In this document: piece after piece, positions 33,701 to 34,507 of the stretch
Numbering within the stretch: the stretch's first letter is position 1
Layout: each line of letters begins with the position of its first letter
NCBI GenBank assembly: GCA_942493315.1
Contig: OW818690.1
Coordinates: 372,001-436,000, forward strand
Direction: 5' to 3'
Length of the DNA stretch: 64,000 nt
DNA from: UBA5429 sp942493315
Lineage (GTDB): Bacteria > Bacteroidota > Bacteroidia > Bacteroidales > WCHB1-69
The notes under the pieces: model-generated
The model's database searches: none
What the model was told of the DNA's origin: nothing
The model's input: only the letters and a program-made list of their open reading frames with translations
Translations under genes and position numbers: made by a program

Positions 33701-34350
33701 GCTGATGTTGATCCTGAAATTAAAGAATTATTTACACTATTGTAATTTGTATAAGGATCCGTTTGATCAACTCCTGAAAATGTTGTCGCTCCAACTTGAA
33801 TCGGGGCACTATAGTTTGTGGTAATTTCTATACTTTCTGTACCAATTGGTGGGTTTACCAAAGCATATATGTATGTTTTTACATATATTGATGCAGCTAT
33901 TGTACCAACCCTTACTAAATTAACACCACCATAAGTTACTGTTAATACATTTGGCGCATTATTTCCATTATAGGTGGTACTCCCAACATTGATACCAACC
34001 ATTAAAAGTCTATTGAACCCAAAAGGTATTTGATGATCCATAGAAAAACTTGCAGTATTTCCTTGATCATAAGTTGTATTAAGAACTTCAATATCATTTG
34101 GATTTACCTGTACCAAATTTGACAACATCTGATTGCTGCTATTGGTTGCAACCGGATCAATTCTATTAAGGCCTAACTCTGCTCCCCTTAAGTATAATTG
34201 CTTATTCATAACTTGAGCATTCAACGATGTTAGACTCAATAATAATATTAAGATACCTAACAATTGAAAATTAAATCCACTCCTTAATTTTGATAATTGA
34301 AATAAGTTCAAAATTTTGAAACTCTCTGAATTGGTAAAATTTCTTTTCAT
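1..34350 (-). CDS. Giant multi-repeat secreted adhesin, SprB-like (3' end outside window)
   Basis: The frame opens with ATG at 34350 and is still open at base 1, giving at least 11,450 codons. The reading phase is the same wherever I translated it (1-100, 5.9 kb, 7.0 kb, 16.4-17.4 kb, 20-27 kb, 30-34 kb), and 34350 is exactly divisible by three, so the last codon in view ends the phase cleanly. Residues 1-46 form a long signal peptide with a hydrophobic core (LLGILILLLSL) ending in LNAQ. The rest is almost entirely extracellular repeat domains: PKD-like, cadherin-like, DUF11/SdrD-B-like, HYR, a glycine-rich domain and SprB repeats. SprB repeats are known from the mobile gliding adhesin SprB of Flavobacterium johnsoniae, which is much shorter (about 6,500 residues). 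A role in surface adhesion, gliding or prey/particle binding is inferred. The expected T9SS sorting domain would lie beyond base 1. Copy numbers in near-identical repeats may be affected by assembly. Confidence 0.9.
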   Translation of the reverse strand, partial: MKRNFTNSESFKILNLFQLSKLRSGFNFQLLGILILLLSLTSLNAQVMNKQLYLRGAELGLNRIDPVATNSSNQMLSNLVQVNPNDIEVLNTTYDQGNTASFSMDHQIPFGFNRLLMVGINVGSTTYNGNNAPNVLTVTYGGVNLVRVGTIAASIYVKTYIYALVNPPIGTESIEITTNYSAPIQVGATTFSGVDQTDPYTNYNSVNNSLISGSTSASISNITSTNQNIIYNVIGIDEEISPLTITPGNQQTLLWSQNLPGGSLGGGASIKTGSHNQSISWEWNESQQFTFASVVINRASSSSTVDFTQTTGFCSPFSVKSGQNISVVTYIGILNGTLGTNPSITATLTQNGNSIISMSSPVYNSTVGTLTWTGTIPSDITIPAGNKVKLNISTNENNVDFYIKYNSSDAPSKITFPTTTYIDIQSFDVYDAAYPNGNIVTGAFAGTELYCRVVVNDPFGNEDITGLDLSLNSNLYSLSSVNTNGCTKTYEYHWTTTGLSVNSYPLVATAKEGFENAVTDVANLNFSICSTVQSPTFTLGATSSRCQGDENNTYTATSSNAVSYIYTLDQPSLDSGNTINATTGQVHFISTWSGTSTITVFAYGCADYKTATHTVTTNALATTPVFNIGTSSGRCVGAGTETYTATSNNATSMTYQLDNSSLTAGNTINTNTGLVTYTASWSGTSTITATATGCNGTLQAVHTVTINAVIANDDIASGYQGSPLNIDALANDQCSINASTLAVVTPPQNGTLIISSNQFTYLPYGNFSGNDQFQYRVYSSVSPTVYDVATVNVHILETFTDPCSEATRNKIYYLPFPENDILRNALLSASSVGGHGTEVRSVTAFKVPYPGVRITYDQWEDGYESNITMPIQTTTQIWGDGNLNNGVAPGYPNDSIPAGGYIILDNQFTYSPRNSNQLFFDGKDKIYSTADLAISKVVGDLGTSSDIFSLQNLKTNVYDITRFGDYFIIPFGENISGSSYGNIAAFQYTGVFVRASENNTVVSLDYDGNGTIDVSQTLNEGEVWLYDGVSSEPGLPSDINNTTDIKSGAKITSSHPVGVDLIFGGIDNFGTRNIPLLPSEFQSSEYFTPVYTTSASGVPVSVFFTNILNTSIIIDWETSGSSGSVTVPANGASYFEIPYSATINNYGNGYRFSSRNGENFTAVSIFDADADGRSYDWAYPLIASERLTTFTGIAWAPGSKNFLVNYNPIWVTPTENTTIYIKYNGNLTGTSNTMSPSGLPYDIAVPINRLQSFLIYDSDNDQSGLVIYTCDSVTFAAVWGQNSNGADVGSPAMDVGYALEPKCMQNLIVANDDVTTTDINTPIIIDISENDFGFLCTPNEGAISTSGLVQPAHGTIQNNYDGTITYTPDNGYTGIDQFEYNLCSNEYINTCDIATVTISIASCSATVNENVINGKVFIEQLSDNGTYDIGESFARGVGVDLYVDENCNSVIDGSEMVSHSTTTDLSGNYSFSVINGYKAKDNFDPTASFVGNDGELIWSSEWLEQNDDNVVSSGYVRIMTDVSSGADRNAIRLSHNGASSPLHGISRSFTFTNATSATLKFKYRRADLDNSGEELNIYFNGSLVLTINDGQNYGTDVTYIPMILPLSSYNANGSNTVEFRVNSVVNTDDYYWIDDVELVYNKANTCYIVQVNPLNTNGSYSASTLSTQSAQFNTIGQCEKYNYLGVLAHLTASDDSKNIAINTPTNINVLTNDVVGFPNPSTVTVGGTLQQPTHGTISTNPDGTITYTPTFGYTGTDVFVYSVCSTDDPAICATATVNVDVSCFPVASQNTISGTLFYDINADGLYSSNETFASNKIVTIYNDLNNNQIIDGADTLITTRTTDQYGNYVFNMVPPSVQNSYIDNFSDNTTPNQTNGTTSWTSQSWTKIGESNGFDLGEITITAANGLKISSVANTVKGAYRTLNLSGSTQANLTLKYTETSMDIQIGDYVDLQIATSATPTSWTHLHRFTGADGNQTGTLNFNITPFISANTTIRFVSSGSATMVADDIVYFDDVTVLYHTPVATNYVVRIDPNILTQYTVSAPATGVFPISFTNINESTCQKDFGLFGADMSIAKTASVTSLNPGGDLTYTITITNNGPSNASSVVVNDILPTGFVLSSSSPSVGFWSENVWTIGAMTPSQTATLNLIGSISNSICGNIKNTATVSSATTDPVSTNNSDTISTTVNDNVNPVITTCPSTRAISGCSLSDITSPVYSTISQVSSYTEFSSVPNNGVASDNCTIDEVLYIDELQTGTCPTTVIRTWTVKDNSGNVSTCTQTITIDDNVAPVINCFSSTQEIFINPGTTSFTVYDNLFDYLSVSDNCHLASVTHNVTGHTNPNTLEGYTFGLGTYDIEWTAVDDCGNTSTCTYTLKFQSPSISVTKTVDIPVISQPVDLGYTITITNTGSLDLPNVVVMDTIPLGTVYTLTNFAGDLNSNGTLETSEVWTYSLNFHVDQDFINLNSNVMNTIAVTSDYTEKVIARANTLINKTTANNDNFSGNQDAQILGNVLTNDTDPESDDQLVSTTLLAQPTHGTVSINADGTFTYTPFPGYYGSDQFKYKVCDDNAIVDCDSAFVNLTINEINNPPIAINDVNSTLINTPVSGNLLTNDSEPDGEPLTINTTPVLTPSHGSVVINSDGTYTYTPTTGYTGEDSFTYRICDNQTPTLCDSAVVTISVIPKQQTLNNDPPVAVNDAYQGSFNATLTGTVLSNDYDPDNNINTTSVTVTDNGTATSHGALVVNSDGTFTFTPATNYVGQVWFEYQVCDLGTPAICDKAIVTIDILPDPFNVNTTVANDDSYNGQQDSPISGNILTNDYDSEGNTQTINTTPVSNPVHGSVVLQSDGSFEYTPQPGYYGPDQYSYQVCDNGTPQACDIATVYLTVNKINNSPIAINDVNSTLINMPVSGQILTNDSEPDGDNIVVNTTPVSNPSHGSVVINSNGTYTYTPTTGYTGEDSFTYSICDNQTPALCDNAVVTISVIPREQTPNNDPPVAVNDAYQGAINTSVNGTVLGNDYDPDDNINPSGVSLVDGSTAALHGTITLNPSGAFSYTPTTNYIGQVSFEYQVCDLGTPALCDNAIVTIDIFPDPFHVNTTVAVDDSYIGQQDAVITGKVRPNDYDPEGELQTINTTPVSNPLHGSVLLQSDGSFVYTPQPGYYGPDQYSYQVCDNGTPQACDIATVYLVINKINNPPIAINDVNSTFINTPVSGQILTNDSDPDGNNLVVNTTPVVSPSHGSVVINSDGTYTYTPTTGYTGEDSFTYRICDNQTPALCDNAVVTISVIPISMESINNPPIAINDAYQGSINTTVTGTVLSNDYDPDNNINTTSVTLVDGGTAATNGALTLNANGTFSFVPNTNFVGQVSFEYRMCDDGTPTSVIYCDNAIVTIDILPDPFNVNTTVAVDDSYIGQQDATITGNILTNDYDSEGHTQTINTTPVSDPLHGTVALQSDGSFVYTPYPGYYGPDQYRYQVCDNGTPQACDIATVYLTINEINNPPIAINDVNSTLINTPVSGQILTNDSEPDGDNIVVTTTPIVNPSHGSVVINANGTYTYTPTNGYTGEDSFTYRICDNQTPALCDNAVVTISVIPREQTPNNDPPVAVNDAYQGSINTTVTGTLLSNDYDPDNNIDATSVTLVGGGTAATNGALTLNANGTFSFVPNTNFVGQVSFEYRMCDAGTPALCDNAIVTIDILPDPFHVNTTVAVDDSYNGQQDSPITGNILTNDYDSEGNTQTINTTPVSNPVHGSVVLQSDGSFEYTPQPGYYGPDQYSYQVCDNATPQACDIATVYLTINKINNPPIAINDVISTLINMPVSGQILTNDSEPDGDNIVVTTTPVSNPSHGSVVINSDGTYTYTPTTGYTGEDSFTYRICDNQTPALCDNAIVTISVIPTPIESINNPPVAINDAYQGLINTQILGTILSNDYDPDDNLNYTSVTLVSGGTAATNGTLILNNNGSFSYLPSTDFVGQVSFEYRMCDDGTPNSNILCDNAIVTIDILPNPFNTNNTVAVDDHYLGPQDENITGNILTNDYDPQSNTQTINTTVVSPPLFGTLTLEADGDFTFTPVSGYIGTDQFEYQVCDNGSPIACDIATVYLTLYTVNNPPIAVNDINSTLVNTPVSGQIYTNDSDPDGDNILVNTTPVVSPTHGTVIINSDGTYTYTPTTDYIGEDSFTYQICDDGTPAFCDNAIVTISIIPEQQTAGNDPPVAVNDAYQGTMNITLNGSVLSNDYDPDNNLNPSSVTLVSAGTASANGALTLNANGTFTFVPTTNFFGQVYFEYEVCDLGTPVYCDRAIVTIDILMDPFHANATIAVDDSYIGDQDETIIGNILNNDYDPQGDAQTVVLTPISNPTHGSVVLDSDGDFIYTPSPGYYGPDQYRYQVCDNGSPVACDIATVYLVVNKVNNPPIAINDVNSTLINTPVSGQILTNDSEPDGDNIVVTTTPILNPSHGSVVINSDGTYTYIPITGYTGEDSFTYRICDDQTPALCDEAVVTISIIPTKQSPVNDPPVAVNDAYQGSINTTVTGKVLSNDYDPDNNIDATSVTLVDGGTAATHGTLTLNSNGTFSFVPTTNYVGQVSFEYRMCDTGSPVYCDNAIVTIDILPDPFNVNTTIAVDDSYIGQQDSPIVGNIVTNDYDSEGNTQTINTTPVSNPTHGLVVLQSDGSFVYTPYPGYFGPDQYRYQVCDNGTPQACDIATVYLVINEVNNPPIAINDVNSTWINTPVVGNMLTNDSEPDGEPIVVNTTPVVYPSHGTVVLNANGTYNYTPSTGFVGEDSFTYQICDNQTPALCDQAIVTINVLPIPSLDENNPPIAVNDAYQGLINTTVIGTIITNDYDPDNNINTSSVTLISGGTAATNGNLTLNSNGTFTYIPNTNFVGQVSYEYRICDLGLPVACDNALVYIDILPNPFVTNNTIAVDDSYYGTQNNPITGTVLPNDYDSQGNTQNLNTTPVFYPLHGTVVLNSNGTFIYTPNVGYYGPDKFVYEVCDNNTISACDSATVYLLINKVNNPPIALNDINSTLVNIPVSGNVLTNDLEPDGDDITLSMVTQPIHGTVTLLSDGTYTYTPSDNYSGQDSFTYRICDDGSPVLCDNAVVYINIVPTPDETENNPPIANNDAYISPINTTIHGTVLNNDYDPDNNLNTSSVTLISGGTAETNGTLTLNNDGTFTFTPTNNFVGQVTFEYQVCDLGTPIECDNAFVTIDIIPDPFNDNSTVAVDDHYTGYQDVNISGNILANDYDPEENTQSLNLVLISNTQHGYVTLNSNGSFIYHPDPCYYGPDQFIYQVCDNGTPVACDEATVYFVLNEKSPEVTINISAHTQCNAAVGSVILTSSDGSQITLNGITQNSGTTFDQLPAGYFIAHTNGICPIDTGFNIVNINSTLVATVTVDNINCFGGTVTALVSATGGTSPYTYSINGAAGVASGSFSDLVAGDYNVLVTDAIGCTYYVAFTIDQPTAVVANFGCPSCVTNVSCNGGNDGSATVTVTGGTTPYSYRWSHNAGLNNRTATGLAANDYTVTVTDANGCTTSASVTIGTEPYVAPIIICPTNVIVNTVTNLCSWTSLENQFNPVLIIDPCNSHTLSFAVTGATTASGNGNLPATIFNKGLNTITYSLTHNTLPDSTTSCSFTITVIDTQDPVITCHNDTTVNSTSGECGALVTYAEPTITDNCVLPVVTVGPLNFTTAGASGSNGPTQIQVNAAYVGTDLEGDVTIVTQGIQEWTVPYTGTYKIRALGAQGGSDGGETGGKGTDISGEFNLTAGDVIRILVGHQGNNAGGGGGTFVATSTNTPLVVAGGGAGSGMGNGGDGRIDFGGTGTAGAGEYDGCGASGGGGFNEDALDYDNARGGKSFVNGGQGGVDAACDPSNSYGGFGGGASGGHTQNSGGGGGYNGGYGNYMGIGQGGSSFNSGLNQTNVAGYNTGNGLVTIELLNGGPEPLVQVEGLPSGSVFPVGTTTNRFVATDASGNTSECSFNITVVDNQAPVVSCTGLTTTITSSTGSTGDCEGQYSWSIPVPSDNCEVVNYTVRYTNPDGTIDGPHNAFVYTPQNAANGTPTANRIFALGITTVTYYVEDAAGNTSTCSFTVTVTDNQAPTFVNCPNGEVFTIGIDANCANGVIWSIPVAEDNCGVVSLTEESVGGPFYGEQLDTGTYHIVYRAVDAGGNSTTCDFTIVVVDDENPYLVCQPDMIIDNDPGVCTWTSSNGELNPLLYVDNCPNYHLQYQISGATIVNTWTNGPVPPTTFNLGLSTVTYRLFDNSTATDTMYCSFTITVIDVETPVLTCISAVTHSTDLDECNYTYIPYIPIANVSDNCTSYSNLNITYKVYTPDNAIYGPYANNVAFDFPVGISQVEYKVSDIAGNYTTCTQQITITDDQHPAITCATLDTAYTNTAGICGYKVNGTGFDAVGSDNCGVANITHNYVAWANPNSLNGATFPVGTTVVTWTITDIHGNTTTCTNTVLVRDHEAPTFVNCPNGEVFTLGIDANCSSGVIWSIPVAEDNCGVVSLTEVSVGGPFYGEQLDTGTYHIVYRAVDAAGNATTCDFTVIIVDDENPYLVCQPNMIIDNDPGVCTWTSAVGELNPLLYVDNCPNYHLQYQISGATVVDTWTNGPVPPTTFNLGLSTVTYRLFDNSTVTDTMYCSFTITVIDVEAPQLNCHADLNVSTNLDLCTYSYNPTLTSGTSPGQTIDNCTSFSNLTITYLVYNPDNSISGPYTNGTNYLFVPGVSQVEYKVVDAFGNFTICTQEIKVTDNQYPVITCPTIAAPYNNTPGICGYIASNNQFNATATDNCQVVSLTHNYSPWGNPNNLNGATFPVGQTVVRWTAVDAKGNISFCHIIINVNDVEAPVFVNCPSGQTFTIGADANCVNGEIWSIPVATDNCGVTSLVQSSGTPQGTSYGLGQHHIVYTATDEAGNSTTCSFTINIVDDETPLLVCQPNLTVQTNTAQCTWTSLSTQLNPLISVDNCPNYSLRYTISGATTVPLSTGNVPSMAFNLGTSTITYILSDNATPANTWICSFDVTVIDAQAPVINCPATLAANLLTGECTYAYTPNLPTGTGAGQVTDNCTAYSSLTRTYRVHNPNNSISTWYTQGTSYSFVVGVSQVEYRVVDGSGNVSTCMQQITITDTQNPTITAPTIAASYSNTTGVCGYTVTNNTFNATASDNCSVISLTHNYGGFGNNTTLNGATFPVGSTLVTWTAVDVNGRTSTWSTTIVVNDTQAPTFVNCPSGQTFTIGSDANCSTGAIWSIPVATDNCGTVTVSHISGPSLGTQLTPGSYTITYRATDAANNTATCSFTIVVVDDGEPLLACQPNMIVNANSGVCTYTSAANEFNPLLAVDNCPNYILRHSINGGSYVTGVVPTGTVFNAGVNTITYRLTDGVDSVSCSFTVTVIDAQAPVINCPATLAANLLTGECTYAYTPNLPTGTGAGQVTDNCTAYSSLTRTYRVHNPNNSISTWYTQGTSYSFVVGVSQVEYRVVDGSGNVSTCMQQITITDTQNPTITAPTIAASYSNTTGVCGYTVTNNTFNATASDNCSVISLTHNYGGFGNNTTLNGATFPVGSTLVTWTAVDVNGRTSTWSTTIVVNDTQAPTFVNCPSGQTFTIGSDANCSTGAIWSIPVATDNCGTVTVSHISGPSLGTQLTPGSYTITYRATDAANNTATCSFTIVVVDDGEPLLACQPNMIVNANSGVCTYTSAANEFNPLLAVDNCPNYILRHSINGGSYVTGVVPTGTVFNAGVNTITYRLTDGVDSVSCSFTVTVIDAQAPVINCPATLAANLLTGECTYAYTPNLPTGTGAGQVTDNCTAYSSLTRTYRVYNPNNSISTWYTQGTSYSFVVGVSQVEYRVVDGSGNVSTCMQQITITDTQNPTITAPTIAASYSNTTGVCGYTVTNNTFNATASDNCSVISLTHNYGGFGNNTTLNGATFPVGSTVVIWTAVDVNGRTSTWSTTIVVNDTQAPTFVNCPSGQTFTIGSDANCSTGAIWSIPVATDNCGTVTVSHISGPSLGTQLTPGSYTITYRATDAANNTATCSFTIVVVDDGEPLLACQPNMIVNANSGVCTYTSAANEFNPLLAVDNCPNYILRHSINGGSYVTGVVPTGTVFNAGVNTITYRLTDGVDSVSCSFTVTVIDAQAPVINCPATLAANLLTGECTYAYTPNLPTGTGAGQVTDNCTAYSSLTRTYRVHNPNNSISTWYTQGTSYSFVVGVSQVEYRVVDGSGNVSTCMQQITITDTQNPTITAPTIAASYSNTTGVCGYTVTNNTFNATASDNCSVISLTHNYGGFGNNTTLNGATFPVGSTLVTWTAVDVNGRTSTWSTTIVVNDTQAPTFVNCPSGQTFTIGSDANCSTGAIWSIPVATDNCGTVTVSHISGPSLGTQLTPGSYTITYRATDAANNTATCSFTIVVVDDGEPLLACQPNMIVNANSGVCTYTSAANEFNPLLAVDNCPNYILRHSINGGSYVTGVVPTGTVFNAGVNTITYRLTDGVDSVSCSFTVTVIDAQAPVINCPATLAANLLTGECTYAYTPNLPTGTGAGQVTDNCTAYSSLTRTYRVHNPNNSISTWYTQGTSYSFVVGVSQVEYRVVDGSGNVSTCMQQITITDTQNPTITAPTIAASYSNTTGVCGYTVTNNTFNATASDNCSVISLTHNYGGFGNNTTLNGATFPVGSTLVTWTAVDVNGRTSTWSTTIVVNDTQAPTFVNCPSGQTFTIGSDANCSTGAIWSIPVATDNCGTVTVSHISGPSLGTQLTPGSYTITYRATDAANNTATCSFTIVVVDDGEPLLACQPNMIVNANSGVCTYTSAANEFNPLLAVDNCPNYILRHSINGGSYVTGVVPTGTVFNAGVNTITYRLTDGVDSVSCSFTVTVIDAQAPVINCPATLAANLLTGECTYAYTPNLPTGTGAGQVTDNCTAYSSLTRTYRVHNPNNSISTWYTQGTSYSFVVGVSQVEYRVVDGSGNVSTCMQQITITDTQNPTITAPTIAASYSNTTGVCGYTVTNNTFNATASDNCSVISLTHNYGGFGNNTTLNGATFPVGSTVVTWTAVDVNGRTSTWSTTIVVNDTQAPTFVNCPSGQTFTIGSDANCSTGAIWSIPVATDNCGTVTVSHISGPSLGTQLTPGSYTITYRATDAANNTATCSFTIVVVDDGEPLLACQPNMIVNANSGVCTYTSAANEFNPLLAVDNCPNYILRHSINGGSYVTGVVPTGTVFNAGVNTITYRLTDGVDSVSCSFTVTVLDAQAPIINCPASVALTPNTSGCLAIYNLTIPNTTDNCSGTLQVSYSVINPDNTMSAIFDETQLEYEFGVGNSQVRWIFTDASGNSSYCYQLVTVVNNANLTSEVLTDNQCNSNPGVGSVLITANQAGVITINGISQNVAAPLYQTTFTGLGAGYYTATFTSNTTGCSEQTSFNISNQNGNLTASVAVSDPLCYGETVSAVITAQNGATPYTFILNNQTTNDTGLFTGLPAGDYNVLVVDQNGCNYYLAFDIDQPTTLVADVLSVEEVSCNDGSDGMITLNVTGGVTPYTYTWSHSGTLNAPIASGLEAGSYIVTITDNNGCSIIKNIEVTEPTNPILISSFDLTHASCNGSATGAINITVAGGTTPYYYSWSNGLSTQNLSSLIAGVYNVTITDANGCSLVSSNFTVQEPAPIVVFASNIVNTQCNAAVGSVLLTSSEAGIFTINSIAHEVDANHQTTYTHLSAGYYTAVFVSSVTGCQTTTNFNIINTNSTLSAIVNVNDIACNGSTTTATVSATGGTAPYSFTLNGTITNTSGIFANLAAGSYNVYVSDTNGCSYFVAFDIDQPTPLVANSACPACIIPVSCYGLSNGSATVYATGGTTPYTYSWSHNTNWNSATASNLIAGVYTVTITDHNNCTATTYISITQPAATLSVVNPAVVVNASCYGSSTGRIDITVNGGTQPYTYVWSNGVSNQDLINIPAGNYRVTITDANNCSIISPTYIVTQPVQVVLTASGIVNTVCNSGLGSVVLTSSDNSQITLNGVTHPSGSTFTGLTAGYYTATTTGTCPVSVSFNILNQNSTLTATLQVVNPLCYNTTGSATVIPSGGSAPYTYILNGITESDSIFDHLSEGSYNATVTDVNGCTFHVAFTIVEPLPLLVESTTIQNTSCSQSNDGSISIFAHGGTYPYTYEWSNGMTSSVISGLTAGEYFVTVTDANECTVVNSYSITSPLALATPSLEIISQPNCGDPLAVISIENFNPLYTYIIHPSINVTLNVVNGEFTAPTGNYTIYSNNGICNSAIYSFEVQEQPATPATPVIGLIQQPTCSSALGQFTILNYNTQNSYFITPNVSITVTDQGVVTAPAGTYQIIVQNSFGCASISTPFTINAQPAIPQPAVLSEASAPTCAHPYGMLQILNFNNDLDYIITPSTGVTLDLIGNVTAPPGTYTIYTTNGVCSSLLTQFTVATNPNNPDAPLAEDIIQPTCTNPYGTFIIQNYNSSLIYSITPDGGSISDLGIFTGLPGTYLITCENGFNCVSIPLIITIAPQPATPQTPTVSTITHPTCSSPLGNFTITNYNNSLNYIFTPSVGVTMDALGHVQAPAGTYSLVASNGVCLSDPLTVTINSNPSTPATPILTLVQQPSCSNSIGSFSIANYSSSNTYNIIPNTNVVISPAGVVTAPAGQYVVTAINTSLCSSAPATFTISTQPNTPAIATISSITHPSCADAYGHFAITNYNNGLTYMFTPNVNVTLDALGHVALPSGTYQLVVSNGVCQSNALVVNVNSTPNAPAIPTISTIVHPTCTQANGSFTISNYNASLTYNIIPNTNVTVSGTGVVTAPAGSYVVTVTNSFGCFAQSSIITLNTQPTIPQVPVLSSITQPTCDLPYGYIHITNYDQLLSYNFIPTTGISMDALGNITALPGTYTLNVDNGICTSSSVIFTVNPNPTTPATPIIGSLVQPSCTQPLGTFMITNYNGSNSYTITPSTGTSINTQGVVTAPAGTYLITTTNSQECVSLPVTVVINAQPNVPAIPLVSTVIQPTCTNPLGYFNITNYNNGYTYNVTPSQNVMIDALGHVSALSGTYTIVANNGTCVSAISTVTVNAQPATPVAPIVTNVVQPTCVSPVGLFTISNYNEGLIYTFNPSIGVVMTSAGHFTAPSGIYQVSVANISGCNSNSTSIIIDQQPVTPATPILSTITQPTCGNPNGTLTILNYNNAYTYYFIPNTGVTVDALGHISAPAGTYTLVASNQSCTSTEASFVIQNAPIAPTLLVYATQNTQCNASVGSVVLQTNEPATITVNGVDQMVTESPYQTTFTGLAAGYYTATVVSTASGCNTSLNFNISNLNSNLYANATVSNPLCNGSTGSATVNVLGGSTPYTFNLNGTTINGTGVFNNLTPGIYQVIVTDQIGCTYAVHFTVTQPTQLIATLACPSCIVDASCFGASDGRATVNVTGGTTPYTYSWSHNTTLNSATALNLTAGLYTVTVTDANGCTAVTSVTINQ
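700..3790 (-). repeat. About 13 tandem 80-residue Ig-like repeats (about 240 bp each)
   Basis: Minus-frame units recur every roughly 240 bp. Each carries the pattern PTC-x-NP-x-G...I.NYN..Y.Y.....P..GV..D..G.I.APAGTY.L.A.N..C.S. They are clearly homologous but diverged at DNA level, unlike the HYR block further right. Two cysteines per unit suggest an intradomain disulfide. I do not recognise a precise family name; they look like the Ig-like/adhesin repeats that accompany SprB repeats in Bacteroidota surface proteins. Confidence 0.75.
3800..6400 (-). repeat. SprB repeat block in the giant adhesin
   Basis: This block consists of SprB-type units with signatures GGTTPYTYSWS, GLPAGDYNVLVVDQNGC and ITDANGC. 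Units alternate between the canonical form and a variant with CNAAVGSVLLTSSEAG. A four-unit super-pattern of about 960 bp recurs, marked by the phrase FDIDQPT near 4.96 and 5.90 kb. The same super-pattern reappears at 17.74-18.42 kb and at 1-700, so this module has been duplicated to several places in the one gene. Confidence 0.75.
6655..13310 (-). repeat. Six near-identical 1,107-bp tandem super-repeats, each coding four HYR domains
   Basis: The motif beginning gctgcaacttacagaatc recurs at about 6679, 7787, 8893, 10001, 11107 and 12215, a spacing of 1,107 bp (369 codons, in frame). Each unit codes four HYR (hyalin-repeat) Ig-like domains opening with D-x-Q-x-P or DDGEP and containing the HYR hallmarks DNC and F.VG...V.Y...D..GN...C.F. 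By eye the copies differ by only scattered single bases, for example ccagatgactactg at about 10566 where other copies read ccatgttactaatg. Such identity implies recent amplification or gene conversion. The copy number is exactly the kind that short-read assemblies get wrong. Confidence 0.9.
13310..16440 (-). repeat. Three diverged copies of the four-domain HYR super-unit
   Basis: These are the same four-domain order and almost the same period as the block to the left; the phrase tagtaaaactacaatacat recurs at about 14.45 and 15.55 kb. The DNA has diverged strongly and is more AT-rich at third positions. They lie on the N-terminal side of the homogenised copies, so the array shows an age gradient along the protein. 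Confidence 0.75.
16600..17345 (-). other. Glycine-rich domain nested within an HYR domain of the giant adhesin
   Basis: Translation of the minus frame gives a stretch of about 240 residues rich in GG (GGGGGTF, VVAGGGAGSG, ASGGGGF, GGFGGGASGG). It resembles the glycine-rich family PF12810 found in bacterial surface proteins and ALK-type receptors. The flanks are the two halves of one HYR domain: DTQDPVITC and TITDNCVLPVVTV on the N side, then EGLPSGSVFPVGTTTN and ATDASGNTSECSF on the C side. The domain therefore sits inside an HYR loop rather than between domains. The family name is from memory; the nesting is read directly. Confidence 0.75.
17740..18420 (-). repeat. SprB repeat block between HYR and cadherin-like regions
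   Basis: The minus frame reads YSYRWSHNAGLNN, then GLAANDYTVTVTDANGC. A three- to four-unit SprB block follows with the same variant order seen at 3.8-6.4 kb. It separates the HYR region (C-terminal side) from the cadherin-like repeat region (N-terminal side). Confidence 0.7.
18430..26930 (-). repeat. About 28 cadherin-like ('tandem-95') domains in 906-bp triads
   Basis: Each roughly 100-residue unit follows D..Y.......V.GNILTND.D...........P.HG.......G.F.Y.P...Y.G.D.F.Y..CD.....CD.A.V.I. Three classes alternate: YQVCDNGTPQACD, FEYRMCDTGSPVYCD, and DSFTYRICDDQTPALCD. The first class recurs near 18.47, 19.37, 20.27, 21.18, 22.08, 23.00, 23.90, 24.82, 25.72 and 26.62 kb. This gives a higher-order period of about 906 bp. 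Two cysteines per domain are invariant by eye. The family resembles the cadherin-like Big_9/tandem-95 repeats, which are often calcium-stabilised; that property is inferred here. Confidence 0.85.
26930..30430 (-). other. Mixed surface modules of the giant adhesin: HYR, DUF11-like, SdrD-B-like
   Basis: On the minus frame, 27.2-27.75 kb codes two HYR-like domains. About 27.76-28.2 kb codes a DUF11-like repeat (conserved extracellular repeat ending in a run such as DLTYTITITNNGP). About 28.7-29.0 kb and about 29.9-30.15 kb contain SdrD-B-like segments (GTLFYDINADG, NGKVFIEQLSDNGTYD), with cadherin-like units between. Two stretches near 28.3-28.7 and 29.4-29.9 kb look like a lectin/jelly-roll fold of the kind found in choice-of-anchor proteins, but I cannot assign them firmly. 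Confidence 0.55.
30430..31990 (-). other. WEDGYE-type conserved module of the giant adhesin
   Basis: This is a non-repetitive globular stretch of about 500 residues. It contains PGVRITYDQWEDGYES, TTQIWGDGN, IPAGGYIILDN and FDGKDKIYS in order, followed by repeated aromatic-rich beta segments (GVDLIFGG, FAAVWGQNS). I have seen similar DHWEDGYE-containing modules near the N-termini of very large secreted proteins from environmental Bacteroidota, but cannot name a family. Lying before the repeat tracts, it is a plausible functional head domain; this is inference. Confidence 0.5.
32220..34215 (-). other. N-terminal region of the giant adhesin with two PKD-like repeats
   Basis: Just after signal cleavage (LNAQ, residue 46) come about 480 residues of unique sequence, including LLMVGINVGS, VTYGGVNLVRVG and VGATTFSGVDQ. 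These recur in other Bacteroidota DUF11-type surface proteins as far as I recall. About 32.22-32.77 kb codes two PKD-like/Ig-like units sharing ATSSNA/ATSNNA, N.TTG.V and WSGTSTITV. There is no enzyme motif that I can see. Confidence 0.5.
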
Positions 34351-34499
34351 ATGATAATTATTATGTTGTTTTTTCACTTTTAAACAAGTTTTCCTTAATT
34401 TATATATATGTAACTATTAAAATGTAACACTTATTAACAATATCAACATTTTATAAATCGTTTATTTTTAGCAATTTGCGTGTTAAACAGAAAATCAGA

Positions 34500-34507
34500 C
34501 AAAAATA
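34500..34507 (-). promoter_or_regulatory. Candidate -7 box for the giant adhesin
   Basis: On the minus strand this reads TATTTTTG, a perfect Bacteroidota TAnnTTTG -7 element. It implies a leader of about 140 nt before the ATG at 34350. TTG trinucleotides upstream lie 14 and 20 nt away, slightly off the usual 17-19, so the -33 element is weak. Confidence 0.4.
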
